DNA of 64,000 bases from Lachnospiraceae bacterium. Its GTDB lineage: Bacteria > Bacillota > Clostridia > Lachnospirales > Lachnospiraceae. The translations under genes were made by a program, and so were the position numbers. Every line of letters starts with the position of its first letter. Positions within the stretch are counted from its first letter, which is position 1. Below the pieces are notes generated by a model. That model was given only the letters and a program-made list of their open reading frames with translations, searched no databases and was not told the origin of the DNA. The stretch covers positions 1-64,000 of the forward strand of contig JAJQIL010000138.1 in assembly GCA_021199235.1 (NCBI GenBank). The letters are read 5' to 3'. Of the stretch, positions 53,873 to 63,131 are shown piece after piece.

Positions 53873-53979
53873 CTTCGTCTCACCGCCTTTCTGTCACCAC
53901 ATCTGCCTGCCGCATCTTTGCCGCCCAAATATCCCGCTTGAAGTGCGGGACGCCGCGGCCCGTCAATGGTACTTTACCT

Positions 53980-54006
53980 GTAACTGTTCAGTCTCTTCAC
54001 AGTTAT
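53980..54006. repeat. Dispersed palindromic repeat between permease and ATPase genes
   Basis: GTAACTGTTCAG (53980-53991) followed by TTCACAGTTAT (53996-54006), touching the stop codon of the permease gene. Confidence 0.75.
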
Positions 54007-54824
54007 TACTTAGCCTTCACATCCATAAGTTCCTGCACAGAATCACCCAGATAATTAAATATCATCACCGTCAGCACCATGGCTGCGCCGGGCGCAAGCA
54101 CCGCCCACGGGGCCAGCTGCATATATCCGCGCGCTTCATTGATCATGCTGCCCCACTCTGCGTTCGGCAGCTGTACGCCAAGCCCCAGAAATGACAGTCC
54201 GGCGAAACCCATCATAGTGACGCCGATCTGGGTCGTCGCGTTCACAAGCAGAGGCGGCAGGATATTTGGCAGAAGATGCCGGAAAAGAATTTTCGCATCG
54301 CTGCATCCGCCCAGCCTGGCCGCCAGGATATACGGTTCTTTTTTCATGGCAAGCACCTGGCTGCGTGCCAGCCGGGCGTAGAGCGTCCATCCGGTAATGC
54401 CGAGCGCCGCCATGGCGTTTCCCATGCCGCCGCCAAGGATACCGGCAACAGCGATTGCGAGCACCATCTGTGGAAAAGCCAGCATCGTATCCGCCAGCCG
54501 CATCACGATGGTATCCAATATTCCGCCGTAAAATCCGCATAGCATCCCCAGCACCGTTCCGATCAGAAATGTAATCGCCACCAGAAGCAGCGCGGAAAAG
54601 ACCGACGTCCGCGCCCCCATCAGCACTCTGGAACACACACAGCGCCCCAGGCTGTCCGTGCCAAACGGAAACTGCCGGCATGGAGCGGCTTTCATATACA
54701 GCGCGTTCGTCGCGTTCGGGTCGTTCGGGCACAGCCACGGAGCCAGAATGCTGACCATAATCAGGAGAAACGCCAGCACGGCAAAGAAAATCGTCCGCTT
54801 TTTTGCTTTCTTTTTCGATGTCAC
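54006..54824 (-). CDS. Peptide/nickel-type ABC permease, DppC/OppC type
   Basis: 272 aa from a GTG at 54824, which has GGAGG 8-9 nt upstream; the frame stays open further upstream but without typical sequence. A first membrane segment at the N-terminus, then the FGTDSLGRCVCSRVLMGARTS signature of the DppC/OppC/NikC subfamily and the EAA loop AARLGGCSDAKILFRHLLPNILPPL. It pairs with the DppB-type permease immediately upstream. Confidence 0.9.
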   Translation of the reverse strand: MTSKKKAKKRTIFFAVLAFLLIMVSILAPWLCPNDPNATNALYMKAAPCRQFPFGTDSLGRCVCSRVLMGARTSVFSALLLVAITFLIGTVLGMLCGFYGGILDTIVMRLADTMLAFPQMVLAIAVAGILGGGMGNAMAALGITGWTLYARLARSQVLAMKKEPYILAARLGGCSDAKILFRHLLPNILPPLLVNATTQIGVTMMGFAGLSFLGLGVQLPNAEWGSMINEARGYMQLAPWAVLAPGAAMVLTVMIFNYLGDSVQELMDVKAK

Positions 54825-54936
54825 GCGCCGTGCCTCCTCTCCTGGCCGTTTCCTGCATTTACTGCATCCCCCGCCATTATCTGAGCATTCTTTTCCAAAA
54901 TACTGTGCGTTACCCGTATACCTGGCACCCTTCCTT

Positions 54937-55872
54937 TTAGCTTTCCACGTCCCGCATCCGCGGATCAAACACCCGGTAGCAGATATCGATCACCAGATTG
55001 ATGCCGACATACAGCACCGCCATCAGGATCACGAAGCCCTGTATCACCGGGTAGTCGCGAGCCGTGATGGAATCCATGACCAGCTTTCCCAGTCCCGGCC
55101 ACATGAAAATCGTCTCAATGACTACGCTTCCGCCCATCAGCGTCCCCACCGACAACCCGACGATGGTAAGAATCGGCATCATGGAATTATGCAGGACATT
55201 ACAGAACAGGATCAGATGCTCCTTCACGCCGCGCACCCGCGCGCCGATCACGTATTCCTGAGACAGCTGTTCGAAAAATTCCGCACGGAACTGCCGGATG
55301 AAGCGGCTGATCAGCGGAATCGCCAGGGCAAGCGTCGGCAGAAACAGTCCCTGAACAGTTCCTTTTGCGATGACCGGAAACCATTTCAGACGGATACAGA
55401 AGAAATAAATCAGGAGCACCGACAGGAGGAAGCTCGGCACAGAATTTCCGGTAAAACTCAGGAAGCGGATCAGATAATCAGAAAAGCGGTTCTTTCGCAC
55501 CGCAGTATAGAGCGCCAGCGGAACCGAAACAAAAAGAGCAAGGAAAAGACTCGCAAGGGAAAGGAGGAGTGTATTCCCCATCCCGTCTGTAAGCTTTTCT
55601 GCTACCGGCCGCTCGTCCTTGTAGGAAGTCCCGAGGTCGCCGTGCAGCGCGTTCAGCAGCCAGTCGGCGTATTGAACAGGAAAGGGGCGGTTAAGCCCCA
55701 TTTCTTCCCGTACCTGCTCCACGATCTCATCGCTGACCGCGACACCCTGCGCCTTCAGCTTTTTCTCCGCCGGGTCGCCCGGCGAGAGATACAGCAGAAG
55801 AAATGTCAGGAATGTCAGCCCCAGCAGGACCGGTATCATTTGTAATAAACGTTTTCCGATGTATTTTGCCAT
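54937..55872 (-). CDS. Peptide/nickel-type ABC permease, DppB/OppB type
   Basis: 311 aa. N-terminal MAKYIGKRLLQMIPVLLGLTFLTFLLL membrane segment, then LSPGDPAE, GLNRPFPVQYADWL and GDLGTSYKDERPV, typical of DppB/NikB, and the EAA loop YVIGARVRGVKEHLILFCNVL. It forms the channel with the DppC-type protein. The gap of 112 bp to the next gene is larger than usual and the following GTG start has its own ribosome site. Confidence 0.92.
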   Translation of the reverse strand: MAKYIGKRLLQMIPVLLGLTFLTFLLLYLSPGDPAEKKLKAQGVAVSDEIVEQVREEMGLNRPFPVQYADWLLNALHGDLGTSYKDERPVAEKLTDGMGNTLLLSLASLFLALFVSVPLALYTAVRKNRFSDYLIRFLSFTGNSVPSFLLSVLLIYFFCIRLKWFPVIAKGTVQGLFLPTLALAIPLISRFIRQFRAEFFEQLSQEYVIGARVRGVKEHLILFCNVLHNSMMPILTIVGLSVGTLMGGSVVIETIFMWPGLGKLVMDSITARDYPVIQGFVILMAVLYVGINLVIDICYRVFDPRMRDVES

Positions 55873-56041
55873 CGTTCTTGCCGTTACCCTTTCGTCTTAC
55901 CTCGAACTATCAAGTCTCTGGTTTTTTTGATTTGCTATGCCCTGTCAGATACCTGGCTTTCTTTCGGATGCCGCCGGATCATCTGCATGTTCTTTTATTT
56001 CCTGTCATCTGACGTTATATCTGATCCCGACTTGCTTCCTC

Positions 56042-56068
56042 GTAACTGTTCAGTTCCTTCACGGTTAT
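56042..56068. repeat. Dispersed palindromic repeat between binding protein and permease genes
   Basis: GTAACTGTTCAG (56042-56053) followed by TTCACGGTTAT. It lies in the 271-bp gap of the transporter operon and may affect mRNA levels of binding protein versus channel. Confidence 0.75.
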
Positions 56069-56143
56069 ACTTCTTCCTTATGCCTCCCGGCTGCCTGCCG
56101 TACAATATATGCCGTAAAACCACATGCATATTTTGTCAGTTCC

Positions 56144-57679
56144 CTATTGCTCCGCCGCAATATCCGTCCCCGCGTCAACCGCGTAAAAATCAAACGGGCT
56201 CGTCTCCGCGAATCCGCTCACACCGCTTCGCATCACGGTCGTCTTGTTGAACAGCCCGACATATCCGAATGCGTTGTCGTCAATGGCAATCTGAACGATC
56301 TCATTTGCCAGCTCCGCGCGGCGATCCGTGTCCGTCTCATACTGAAGCTCGTTGATCAGGCTCTCACATTCCTCGCTTGCAAAGCCGCCGCAGTTTAAGG
56401 CCGCGCCGTCGCGCAGGGTGGAATCAATAAAATAATATGGATCGCCTGCTTTGTCCGAGATCATGCAGTACAGCGCGATGTCAAAGTCGCCGGTAGAGAT
56501 ATAGGTCGCGTCCGGGTCTTCTTCCACGTAAAGCTCCACATTCACGCCGATGTTTTTCAGCTGCTCCTGCATCAGAAGCGCCAGCGTATCCAGACTGCGG
56601 GAGGCGTAATAATACAGGCTCAGAGTCAGCGTCTCGCCGTCTTTTTCATAGAACCCGTCTCCGTTTAACGTATAACCGTCTGCTTCCAGGAGTGCTTTTG
56701 CCGCATCCGTATCTACAGCCGGTACCGTCACCTGCCCGTACGTGGTCGAGGAGGAAAATGGTCCGTCTGTCGCACTGACCGTGCCGCCCAGATAAGAAGC
56801 GATCATCTCCGCGTCTACTGTCAGGTTGATGGCTTCCCGCACATTGTCGTCCAGTGTATTTTCATTTAAAATATAAAACTGCAGACGTGTCGCCGGAATC
56901 ACTGTCAGCTGATACGTATCCGGATCCATCGAATAAATCTCCACAGCTGCCGCGGTCACGCTTGTATAGCAGTCCACCTCACCGGACTGCATCGCCGCCA
57001 GCTTCGTATCGTCGTCCTGCATATAGTAGAACACCGCGCCGTCCAGCTGCACCTCGCCGCCCCAGTAATTCTCATTTTTCGCCACGGTCACCGTACCCTC
57101 CGGCTCAAAGGTATCGACCACGAACGGACCTGTGGCGATCGGCGCATTGTCAAAATCCTCTGTATTGTCCAGATCCAGAATTCCCAGCTCCGGACTCGCG
57201 AGATCGTTCTGCATGGTCGGGTAGACCGATGGTGTGGTGATGGTCAATGTCTGCTCATCCACCGCTTCCATCTCATACTCCGCAAGATAAGCAAAACGGG
57301 CATTCACCTCAGCTACGCGCTGCAGATTGCGCACTACCATCTCTGCAGTCACCGGCTCTCCATTGGAAAATGCCGCTCCATCCGCCAACGTGATCGTCCA
57401 GGTCAGACCGTCGTCACTTACCGAGACCTCCGAAGCCAGCCATGGCTCCACCGACGAGTCGTCACCCATCTTAAAAAGCGTTTCCGTCACTCCATAGAGG
57501 GACGTCATCCATCCGTAATATTCCTTGTGCGCATCCAGACTCGCGTAGGAAAAGTCCTCCGCCACATACAGAATTTTTTCCTCTGAAGCTTCCGCAGCCA
57601 CTGCCGCTGCATTCGTCAGTCCCAAAACCAGACTGCATGTCATAAGTGCCGTAAAAATTGCCGACCATATCTTTTTCAT
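56144..57679 (-). CDS. Family 5 extracellular solute-binding protein
   Basis: 511 aa from the ATG at 57679 (MKKIWSAIF), with GGGAGG upstream. A signal peptide ends near TNAAAVAAEA without a lipobox cysteine, unusual for a Gram-positive binding protein, which would normally be lipid-anchored. The mature part matches peptide/nickel-type SBP_bac_5: TETLFKMGDDSSVEPWLASE, LTWTITLADGAAFSNGEPVTAEMV, AINLTVDAEMIASYLGG, then NCGGFASEECESLINEL. The substrate (peptide, nickel, or other) is not readable. First gene of the operon. Confidence 0.9.
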   Translation of the reverse strand: MKKIWSAIFTALMTCSLVLGLTNAAAVAAEASEEKILYVAEDFSYASLDAHKEYYGWMTSLYGVTETLFKMGDDSSVEPWLASEVSVSDDGLTWTITLADGAAFSNGEPVTAEMVVRNLQRVAEVNARFAYLAEYEMEAVDEQTLTITTPSVYPTMQNDLASPELGILDLDNTEDFDNAPIATGPFVVDTFEPEGTVTVAKNENYWGGEVQLDGAVFYYMQDDDTKLAAMQSGEVDCYTSVTAAAVEIYSMDPDTYQLTVIPATRLQFYILNENTLDDNVREAINLTVDAEMIASYLGGTVSATDGPFSSSTTYGQVTVPAVDTDAAKALLEADGYTLNGDGFYEKDGETLTLSLYYYASRSLDTLALLMQEQLKNIGVNVELYVEEDPDATYISTGDFDIALYCMISDKAGDPYYFIDSTLRDGAALNCGGFASEECESLINELQYETDTDRRAELANEIVQIAIDDNAFGYVGLFNKTTVMRSGVSGFAETSPFDFYAVDAGTDIAAEQ

Positions 57680-57709
57680 GAAAACCGTCCTCCCATTGTA
57701 CGATATTTT

Positions 57710-57736
57710 GTAACTGTTCATTATTTTCACAGTTAT
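57710..57736. repeat. Dispersed palindromic repeat upstream of the binding-protein gene
   Basis: GTAACTGTTCAT (57710-57721) followed by TTCACAGTTAT. It lies about 30 bp before the binding-protein start codon, in the mRNA leader or promoter region. Confidence 0.75.
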
Positions 57737-57834
57737 CATTTCGAACTGTCAGGGAAAATTATAATTCGCTCCAAATGTTGAAACAAGCCCCACGGGGGGA
57801 TGCGGAGCTATTCGAATTTTTTATGGATGTCCAT

Positions 57835-59196
57835 TCATTTTTTGCATGGTCTGTGCACAGGCAATTGTTTTTGAAAGTAAAAATAACACATTATAAAAGA
57901 AAGCGCAGCCAGCCCCCAGGTGAGCGGATAGACGGATGCTATCCCCTGTATCGTACGCACATATCGAAGCAGCAGTCCAAGCAAAACCACTCGCAGTATA
58001 CACAACGTTCCCATGACGACCGCCATCGACTGCAGTGTTTTTCCCATTCCCCGGATGAGACCGCCGGTGACTTCCTGTATGGCATACAAAAAATACAATG
58101 GAAAAGAAATGGTGATGATCTTCAGCCCTTCAGCGACCACATCCTCATCCGAGCAGAAAAGTCCAAGGATCTGCCGGCCGGAAAGAAGAAAAACGAAAGC
58201 AAGCGCTGCCGTTACTGCCGCCGCCAGAAAGTTGCAGAAAAACGCGCTTTTCCGGATGCGTTCATACTTGCCTGCCCCCATATTCTGTCCGGTAAAAGTG
58301 ACCATCGCCTGTCCAAACGCCACGATTGGCAGATAGAGCAGATTCTCCACTCTAAAATAAACCGTGAAAGCAGCAATCGCGTTCTCGCCAAAACCATTGA
58401 TCGCACGCTGCACAAAAATATTGGATAGCGTGAGTACCATAGACTGGATGCCGAGAGGAAAGCCGGTCTTTAAAATGTTCCGCAAAAGTCCGGTCTCAAT
58501 CCTCCAGCGTTCTTCCATCAGTTTTTCACGGATAAACAGGTATCCGGTCAGCACTACAGCCGTAAACGTCTGGGAGATGGCCGTTGCGAACGCCGCGCCT
58601 GCCACTCCCCACCGCAGCAGAACAATAAACGCCGCGTCCATGCAGACATTCAGAACGCCTCCCGCCGCCAGCACAAGAAACGGGCTTCGCGAATCCCCCA
58701 TAGCCCTTAACAGTTCTGCCGACATATTATAAAGAATCATGGGAACGATCGCAAAGATATAGATCCTGATATAAACAAGCGCCTCTGTGAGAATGCTATC
58801 CGGGGTATTCAGTGCACGCAGCATCCACCCTGACATCAGTTCACTTAAGGCCGCCAGCACACAGCCGCCGATCAGAGCAAACAACAGAGAATTACAGATA
58901 CAGCGCTTCACACGCTCTTTCTCCCCTGCACCCCAGAAGTGCGAAGCTACGACACCGGCTCCAACAGAAATACCCGTAAATAACCCGATCATACAGGTGA
59001 CCACGATCCCGCTCGCTCCTACCGCCGCGGCAGAATTTTTTCCCATAAAATTTCCGATATAAAGCAGGTCAACTGTACTGTAAAGCTGCTGAAACAAACT
59101 TCCAAACAAAAGCGGCAGCGCGAATAAAAGAAATCCTTTCAGAATGTTTCCATCTGTCAGGTCATGTCCGTTCTTCATATCATTTCTGCTCTTCAT
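57835..59196 (-). CDS. MATE-family multidrug/Na+ antiporter (second copy)
   Basis: 453 aa, about 12 membrane segments. N-terminal GNILKGFLLFALPLLFGSLFQQLYSTVDLLYIGNFMG and second-half INGFGENAIAAFTVYFRVENL are MATE features. It is a paralogue of the gene at 43027-44400 but clearly divergent. The nearest upstream gene on the same strand is a LysR regulator, 54 bp away, which suggests LysR may control it. The ATG at 59196 is taken; 59178 is possible. Confidence 0.9.
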   Translation of the reverse strand: MKSRNDMKNGHDLTDGNILKGFLLFALPLLFGSLFQQLYSTVDLLYIGNFMGKNSAAAVGASGIVVTCMIGLFTGISVGAGVVASHFWGAGEKERVKRCICNSLLFALIGGCVLAALSELMSGWMLRALNTPDSILTEALVYIRIYIFAIVPMILYNMSAELLRAMGDSRSPFLVLAAGGVLNVCMDAAFIVLLRWGVAGAAFATAISQTFTAVVLTGYLFIREKLMEERWRIETGLLRNILKTGFPLGIQSMVLTLSNIFVQRAINGFGENAIAAFTVYFRVENLLYLPIVAFGQAMVTFTGQNMGAGKYERIRKSAFFCNFLAAAVTAALAFVFLLSGRQILGLFCSDEDVVAEGLKIITISFPLYFLYAIQEVTGGLIRGMGKTLQSMAVVMGTLCILRVVLLGLLLRYVRTIQGIASVYPLTWGLAALSFIMCYFYFQKQLPVHRPCKK

Positions 59197-59250
59197 TTAT
59201 TCTTCCGACTTTTCATTTATCCTTCCGGCTCCTCATTTGCCGCATCGGCA

Positions 59251-60291
59251 TCAGGTTCTGACACGATCGATCGGGAGGCGGCCTGCGTCAGCCGGAAAAC
59301 TCCCTGCGCAGTCCTGCCCATCAAGTCTCTGCCTGATAAATTCCACGAACATCTCTGCCTTTTCCGAAAGGCTTTCCCCATGCCGTCGAACGAGACCAAA
59401 AGCTATCCGGTCTTCCCGCAGGCCTTCCATCGGGATCCCGGTAATATCAGAGGAGTGCCCAACGGAAAGATAATCCGCGCTGATGTTGCAAAGATCACCT
59501 GTCTGGAGAATTCTTGTCATGATATATTCACTGTTCGTCGTTACAACCGTCTCCGCTTTCTCAACGGTATTTCCATACAGATCAATAAGTTCCCGATAAT
59601 TATCAGAAGAAAACTCATCCGGAAAACGCTGAATCAGGCGCATCCTGGAGATATTATTTCCAAAATTGGAGTCAGCCGCCTGATCGGAAAGTATCTCATC
59701 GCCGGATGCCCTGTTGAAATGACGGTCGTCTTCCCTTTTCTCTTTTCCCGAAAAAAGCATCAGACGGGTTTCTTTCAGCGGAAAGAATTCCAGATAATTC
59801 CGCTTCAGGTAATATTGAAACGCTGAGCTCTGGTTTCTCATTACGTAGACAAACCCCATGTCGTCTGTCCGCTTCTCCAAACGAGCTGCAATTTCGTGTA
59901 TTCCTGCCGTGTAAATCTGATAGTGCAGTCCGTCCTCCCTGTGGTCCAGATAAAAATCCAGAAACGCATCCGCGAACCAGGAACTGGGATTTGCGCAAAT
60001 ACGCAGAGTCTCCGTTTGTCTTTCCTCAGCTGCTAACTGAATGTCCCTCAGATTATCCAGAATTGCCTTCGCATATGGATAGACAGCCTTTCCCTGCGGC
60101 GTCAGAACCGTTCCTCTGACACATCTTTCAAAAAGCTGTACACCGAGAGTGTCTTCCATCGACCGGATAGCCTTGCTTACACTTGGCTGCGACATATGAA
60201 GCCGGGCGGCTGCTCCACTGATAGAACCGCTCTGAACGCAGGCAGCAAAGCATTCAATTTGTCTGAAATCTGTCAGATTCCTGTAGCTCAC
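59251..60291 (-). CDS. LysR-family transcriptional regulator
   Basis: 346 aa. The N-terminal winged HTH reads FRQIECFAACVQSGSISGAAARLHMSQPSVSKAIRSMEDTLGVQLFER; the C-terminal part is a periplasmic-binding-fold effector domain. It starts with GTG at 60291, with GGAGG 9 nt upstream. Probably regulates the adjacent MATE exporter; the effector is unknown. Its leader region contains three tandem copies of the dispersed repeat. Confidence 0.9.
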   Translation of the reverse strand: MSYRNLTDFRQIECFAACVQSGSISGAAARLHMSQPSVSKAIRSMEDTLGVQLFERCVRGTVLTPQGKAVYPYAKAILDNLRDIQLAAEERQTETLRICANPSSWFADAFLDFYLDHREDGLHYQIYTAGIHEIAARLEKRTDDMGFVYVMRNQSSAFQYYLKRNYLEFFPLKETRLMLFSGKEKREDDRHFNRASGDEILSDQAADSNFGNNISRMRLIQRFPDEFSSDNYRELIDLYGNTVEKAETVVTTNSEYIMTRILQTGDLCNISADYLSVGHSSDITGIPMEGLREDRIAFGLVRRHGESLSEKAEMFVEFIRQRLDGQDCAGSFPADAGRLPIDRVRT

Positions 60292-60315
60292 TTCCTGGCG
60301 CCTCCGAATTTATTT

Positions 60316-60410
60316 GTAACGGTTCAATGCCTTCGCAGTTTCATTTTTCGTAACTGTTCAGTACTTTCGCAGTTTCATTTTTCATAACGGTTCAGTACCT
60401 TCACAGTTCC
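60316..60410. repeat. Three tandem copies of the dispersed palindromic repeat
   Basis: Copies start at 60316, 60350 and 60384 (34-bp period), each of the form GTAAC-G/T-GTTCARTRCYTTCRCAGTT. They fill the gap between the methyltransferase stop (60421) and the LysR start (60291). Confidence 0.85.
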
Positions 60411-60420
60411 ATTTTTCTCT

Positions 60421-61209
60421 TTACTTCACGCCCCGCAGCATAAACATCGGGCGGGAGGCAAAATTCACCTTTTCCTCCTCATCCCAGACCCGGTCCCCGA
60501 TCTGCTCATCCGTATAGATCAGCCTGAATCCGGCGCGGCGCATCAGCTCAATATCCGTCTGCGGCCTCTTGCAGCGGCTCAGGATCAGATTGCGGGAAAT
60601 GGCTTCCATCTTGTCGCTCTCCGAATACTCCTCGTAATCCTTGATCTGCGCGTCCTTTACCCGTTTCCGGTCCTCCTCAAAGGACTGTGCCTTTTCGTCG
60701 TCAAAAAGATAACTGTACCAGCCCGCGTCAAAATTCAGCAGAACACCGCCCTTTTTCAGCACACGGTGCCATTCCCGGTAGGCCTCCGCCGGATGTTCCA
60801 GATTCCAGGTCAGGTTTCTGGTGACGATCGCGTCAAAGCCCGCGTTGTCAAATTCAAGATTCTGCGCATCCATCTGTAAAAAGGTAATTTTTTCCGCCAG
60901 CGATCCTGCGTTCTTTTTCGCTTCCTCCAGCATATTTGGGGTATAATCCACGGCCGTCACCTGATACCCCCGTTTTGCCAGACCAATGGCAAAAAAGCCC
61001 GGGCCTGTGCCGATATCCAGAACCTTTTTCCCCGGAATTCCTTTTAAATACTGCTCCAGCACGTCCATCCACGCCCGCTCATTGTCATGCTCCATCTCAA
61101 AACGCACATTTTCCGAATAGCTCTCGGCGCGCTTATTCCAGTATGCCTCAATTTCCTGCAGCATGCTTATATTTTCATTTTCATTTTCATTGAGTAGTGT
61201 TGCTCCCAT
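60421..61209 (-). CDS. Class I SAM-dependent methyltransferase
   Basis: 262 aa. SAM motifs: VLDIGTGPGFFAIGLAKRGYQVTAVDYT, then FLQMDAQNLEF and AIVTRNLTWNLEHPAEAYREWHRVLKKGGVLLNFDAGW, as in Methyltransf_11/UbiE-like enzymes. The small-molecule substrate is unknown. The N-terminus holds a short hexanucleotide tandem repeat (around 61170-61190) encoding alternating Asn-Glu residues, which may vary in length. The upstream 244-bp gap shows no other gene. Confidence 0.88.
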   Translation of the reverse strand: MGATLLNENENENISMLQEIEAYWNKRAESYSENVRFEMEHDNERAWMDVLEQYLKGIPGKKVLDIGTGPGFFAIGLAKRGYQVTAVDYTPNMLEEAKKNAGSLAEKITFLQMDAQNLEFDNAGFDAIVTRNLTWNLEHPAEAYREWHRVLKKGGVLLNFDAGWYSYLFDDEKAQSFEEDRKRVKDAQIKDYEEYSESDKMEAISRNLILSRCKRPQTDIELMRRAGFRLIYTDEQIGDRVWDEEEKVNFASRPMFMLRGVK

Positions 61210-61453
61210 GCGATCTTTCTCCGTTTCAAACTTTGTCTATTTTTTATCAGGCAAAAGGAGTATAAACGGAATCTTCAGGCCGCGCAAGCCCCGTGGGGGG
61301 ATAAAAATTGCCAAAAACAAATCTGGAAAATCGGGATAAGCAGCCATGAAAATTGCATTTCAGGTATGGTAAGAAGTCGGACTGTGTGCTATACTTACTG
61401 CATAATAAAATCCGTGAATATTCAAAGCGTCTGGAAAGGAAAGGTGCAGTCAT

Positions 61454-63034
61454 ATGGCGAAAGTTTTTAATGTAAATGGTGCCTGCAGACCTCAAAAGCA
61501 TTATATGGTTGATCTGGGATCACGGTTGGAAGCGATTAAAAAGATGGTAGATGACGGGGACTACTTTACGATCAACCGTGCGCGGCAGTTTGGAAAGACG
61601 ACTACACTGAATGCGCTTGCGGTATATTTGAAAAAAAATTATCAGGTGATCAGTCTGGATTTTCAAACCATGGCTGCTTTATCGTTTGAGAGTGAACAAT
61701 CCTTTGTTGCTGCATTTTCGGAGGAGGTACTGGATGCGATTGATGAGTTTCCGGACGGAATCGAGGAAAAACTGACTGCGTTTGTAGAGGGTACAGCGCG
61801 GGTAAACTCTCTGCAAGCGCTGTTTAAGGTCATAAAGACGTGGTGCGGGAAGCTGGAAAGGGAGCCGGTACTGATCATAGACGAAGTGGACACTGCGACG
61901 AATAATCAGGTGTTTATTGATTTTCTTGCACAGCTGCGGGCCTACTATCTGAAACGGCCAAATACGGCCACATTCCAGTCAGTAATCCTGGCAGGCGTAT
62001 ATGATGTCAGAAATATTCAAAGAAAGATTCGCCCAGATGAAGATCACAAGACAAACAGTCCATGGAACATTGCAGCTAAATTCCGTGTGAATATGAGTTT
62101 TGCGACAGATGAGATCGGTCTTATGCTGAGGACATATGAGGAAGATTATCATACAGGCATGGACATTGATGGAATGTCGAAACTGCTCTATGATTATACT
62201 TCCGGGTATCCGGTATTGGTTTCGACCCTGTGTAAGTATATGGATGAAGAGATTGCCGGCACTGAGAGATTCCCGAATAAACGTGATGCCTGGACAAAAG
62301 AAGGGTTTCTGGAAGCGGTAAAGCTTTTGACAAATGAGCCAAATCCATTGTTCCTGTCTATGAAGGGAAAAGTGGAGGATTATCCGACGCTGCGTGCGGT
62401 TCTATATGATCTGCTTTTTGCCGGGAAGCCAATCCCTTATGTAGCACTGAATGACAGTATTGAGATTGCCTCGATGTTTGGTTTTGTCAGAAATGAGAAC
62501 GGAAAGGCTGTTATTTTCAACCGTATCTTCGAAACTGTCCTGTACGACTGGTTTATGTCGGATGAGTATGGAACAAGTAAGCTTTATGATGCCGGGCTGA
62601 TTGAAAAGAATCAGTTTGTCTCCGGTGGACATCTGAATGTAAGGCGGATTCTGGAGCGTTTCGTAGAAAGCTTTGACGACCTGTATGGAGATCGGGATGA
62701 AACCTTTCTGGAAGATGTCGGAAGAAGATATTTCATGCTGTTCTTAAAGCCAATCATCAATGGCACAGGCAACTGCTATGTGGAGGCTGAGACACGCAAT
62801 CGGGAGCGAACAGACTTAATCATTGATTACCGTGGAGAGCAGTTTGTGATTGAACTGAAGCTGTGGAGGGGCAATGCATACAAAGAAAGAGGCGAAGAAC
62901 AGCTTTTGGAGTATCTTGATCACTATCATTTACAAAAAGGATATATGCTCAGTTTTAACTTTAATCAAAAGAAAAAGATTGGAGTTAAAGAGGTTGTTCT
63001 TGGAGATAAGGTACTTGTAGAAGCAGTGGTTTAA
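61454..63034 (+). CDS. AAA-ATPase-like protein with C-terminal PD-(D/E)XK nuclease domain
   Basis: 526 aa. The N-terminal AAA-ATPase_like domain begins GACRPQKHYMVDLGSRLE and has a P-loop variant NRARQFGKTTTLNAL (residues ~41-55) and Walker B VLIIDEVDTATNNQ. The C-terminal DUF1703-like domain has ERTDLIIDY and QFVIELKLWRG (D...ExK), a PD-(D/E)XK core, followed by GEEQLLEYLDHY. This two-domain family is abundant in gut Clostridia and Bacteroidetes, often in many copies, with unknown function; a role in defence or mobile-element biology is possible. A TATACT -10-like element lies at 61390-61395. Confidence 0.88.
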   Translation: MAKVFNVNGACRPQKHYMVDLGSRLEAIKKMVDDGDYFTINRARQFGKTTTLNALAVYLKKNYQVISLDFQTMAALSFESEQSFVAAFSEEVLDAIDEFPDGIEEKLTAFVEGTARVNSLQALFKVIKTWCGKLEREPVLIIDEVDTATNNQVFIDFLAQLRAYYLKRPNTATFQSVILAGVYDVRNIQRKIRPDEDHKTNSPWNIAAKFRVNMSFATDEIGLMLRTYEEDYHTGMDIDGMSKLLYDYTSGYPVLVSTLCKYMDEEIAGTERFPNKRDAWTKEGFLEAVKLLTNEPNPLFLSMKGKVEDYPTLRAVLYDLLFAGKPIPYVALNDSIEIASMFGFVRNENGKAVIFNRIFETVLYDWFMSDEYGTSKLYDAGLIEKNQFVSGGHLNVRRILERFVESFDDLYGDRDETFLEDVGRRYFMLFLKPIINGTGNCYVEAETRNRERTDLIIDYRGEQFVIELKLWRGNAYKERGEEQLLEYLDHYHLQKGYMLSFNFNQKKKIGVKEVVLGDKVLVEAVV

Positions 63035-63046
63035 GCAAAATATGCG

Positions 63047-63088
63047 GAAAACCGGCCCTGTCACACGATCGTGGGAGGGCCGGTTTTC
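63047..63088. terminator. Strong terminator after the AAA/nuclease gene
   Basis: GAAAACCGGCCCT (63047-63059) pairs exactly with AGGGCCGGTTTTC (63076-63088), with GTTTTCG after it. It serves both converging genes. Confidence 0.88.
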
Positions 63089-63131
63089 GTTTTCGACAGG
63101 GAGGATAATCAAATCCCCCCTGTCTGATCGT

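Noticed and set aside
54658-55845. 395-aa plus-strand reading frame opposite the two permease genes
   Set aside because: Antisense shadow of DppB/DppC-type genes; composition rich in His, Arg and Gln as expected for reversed membrane-protein codons.
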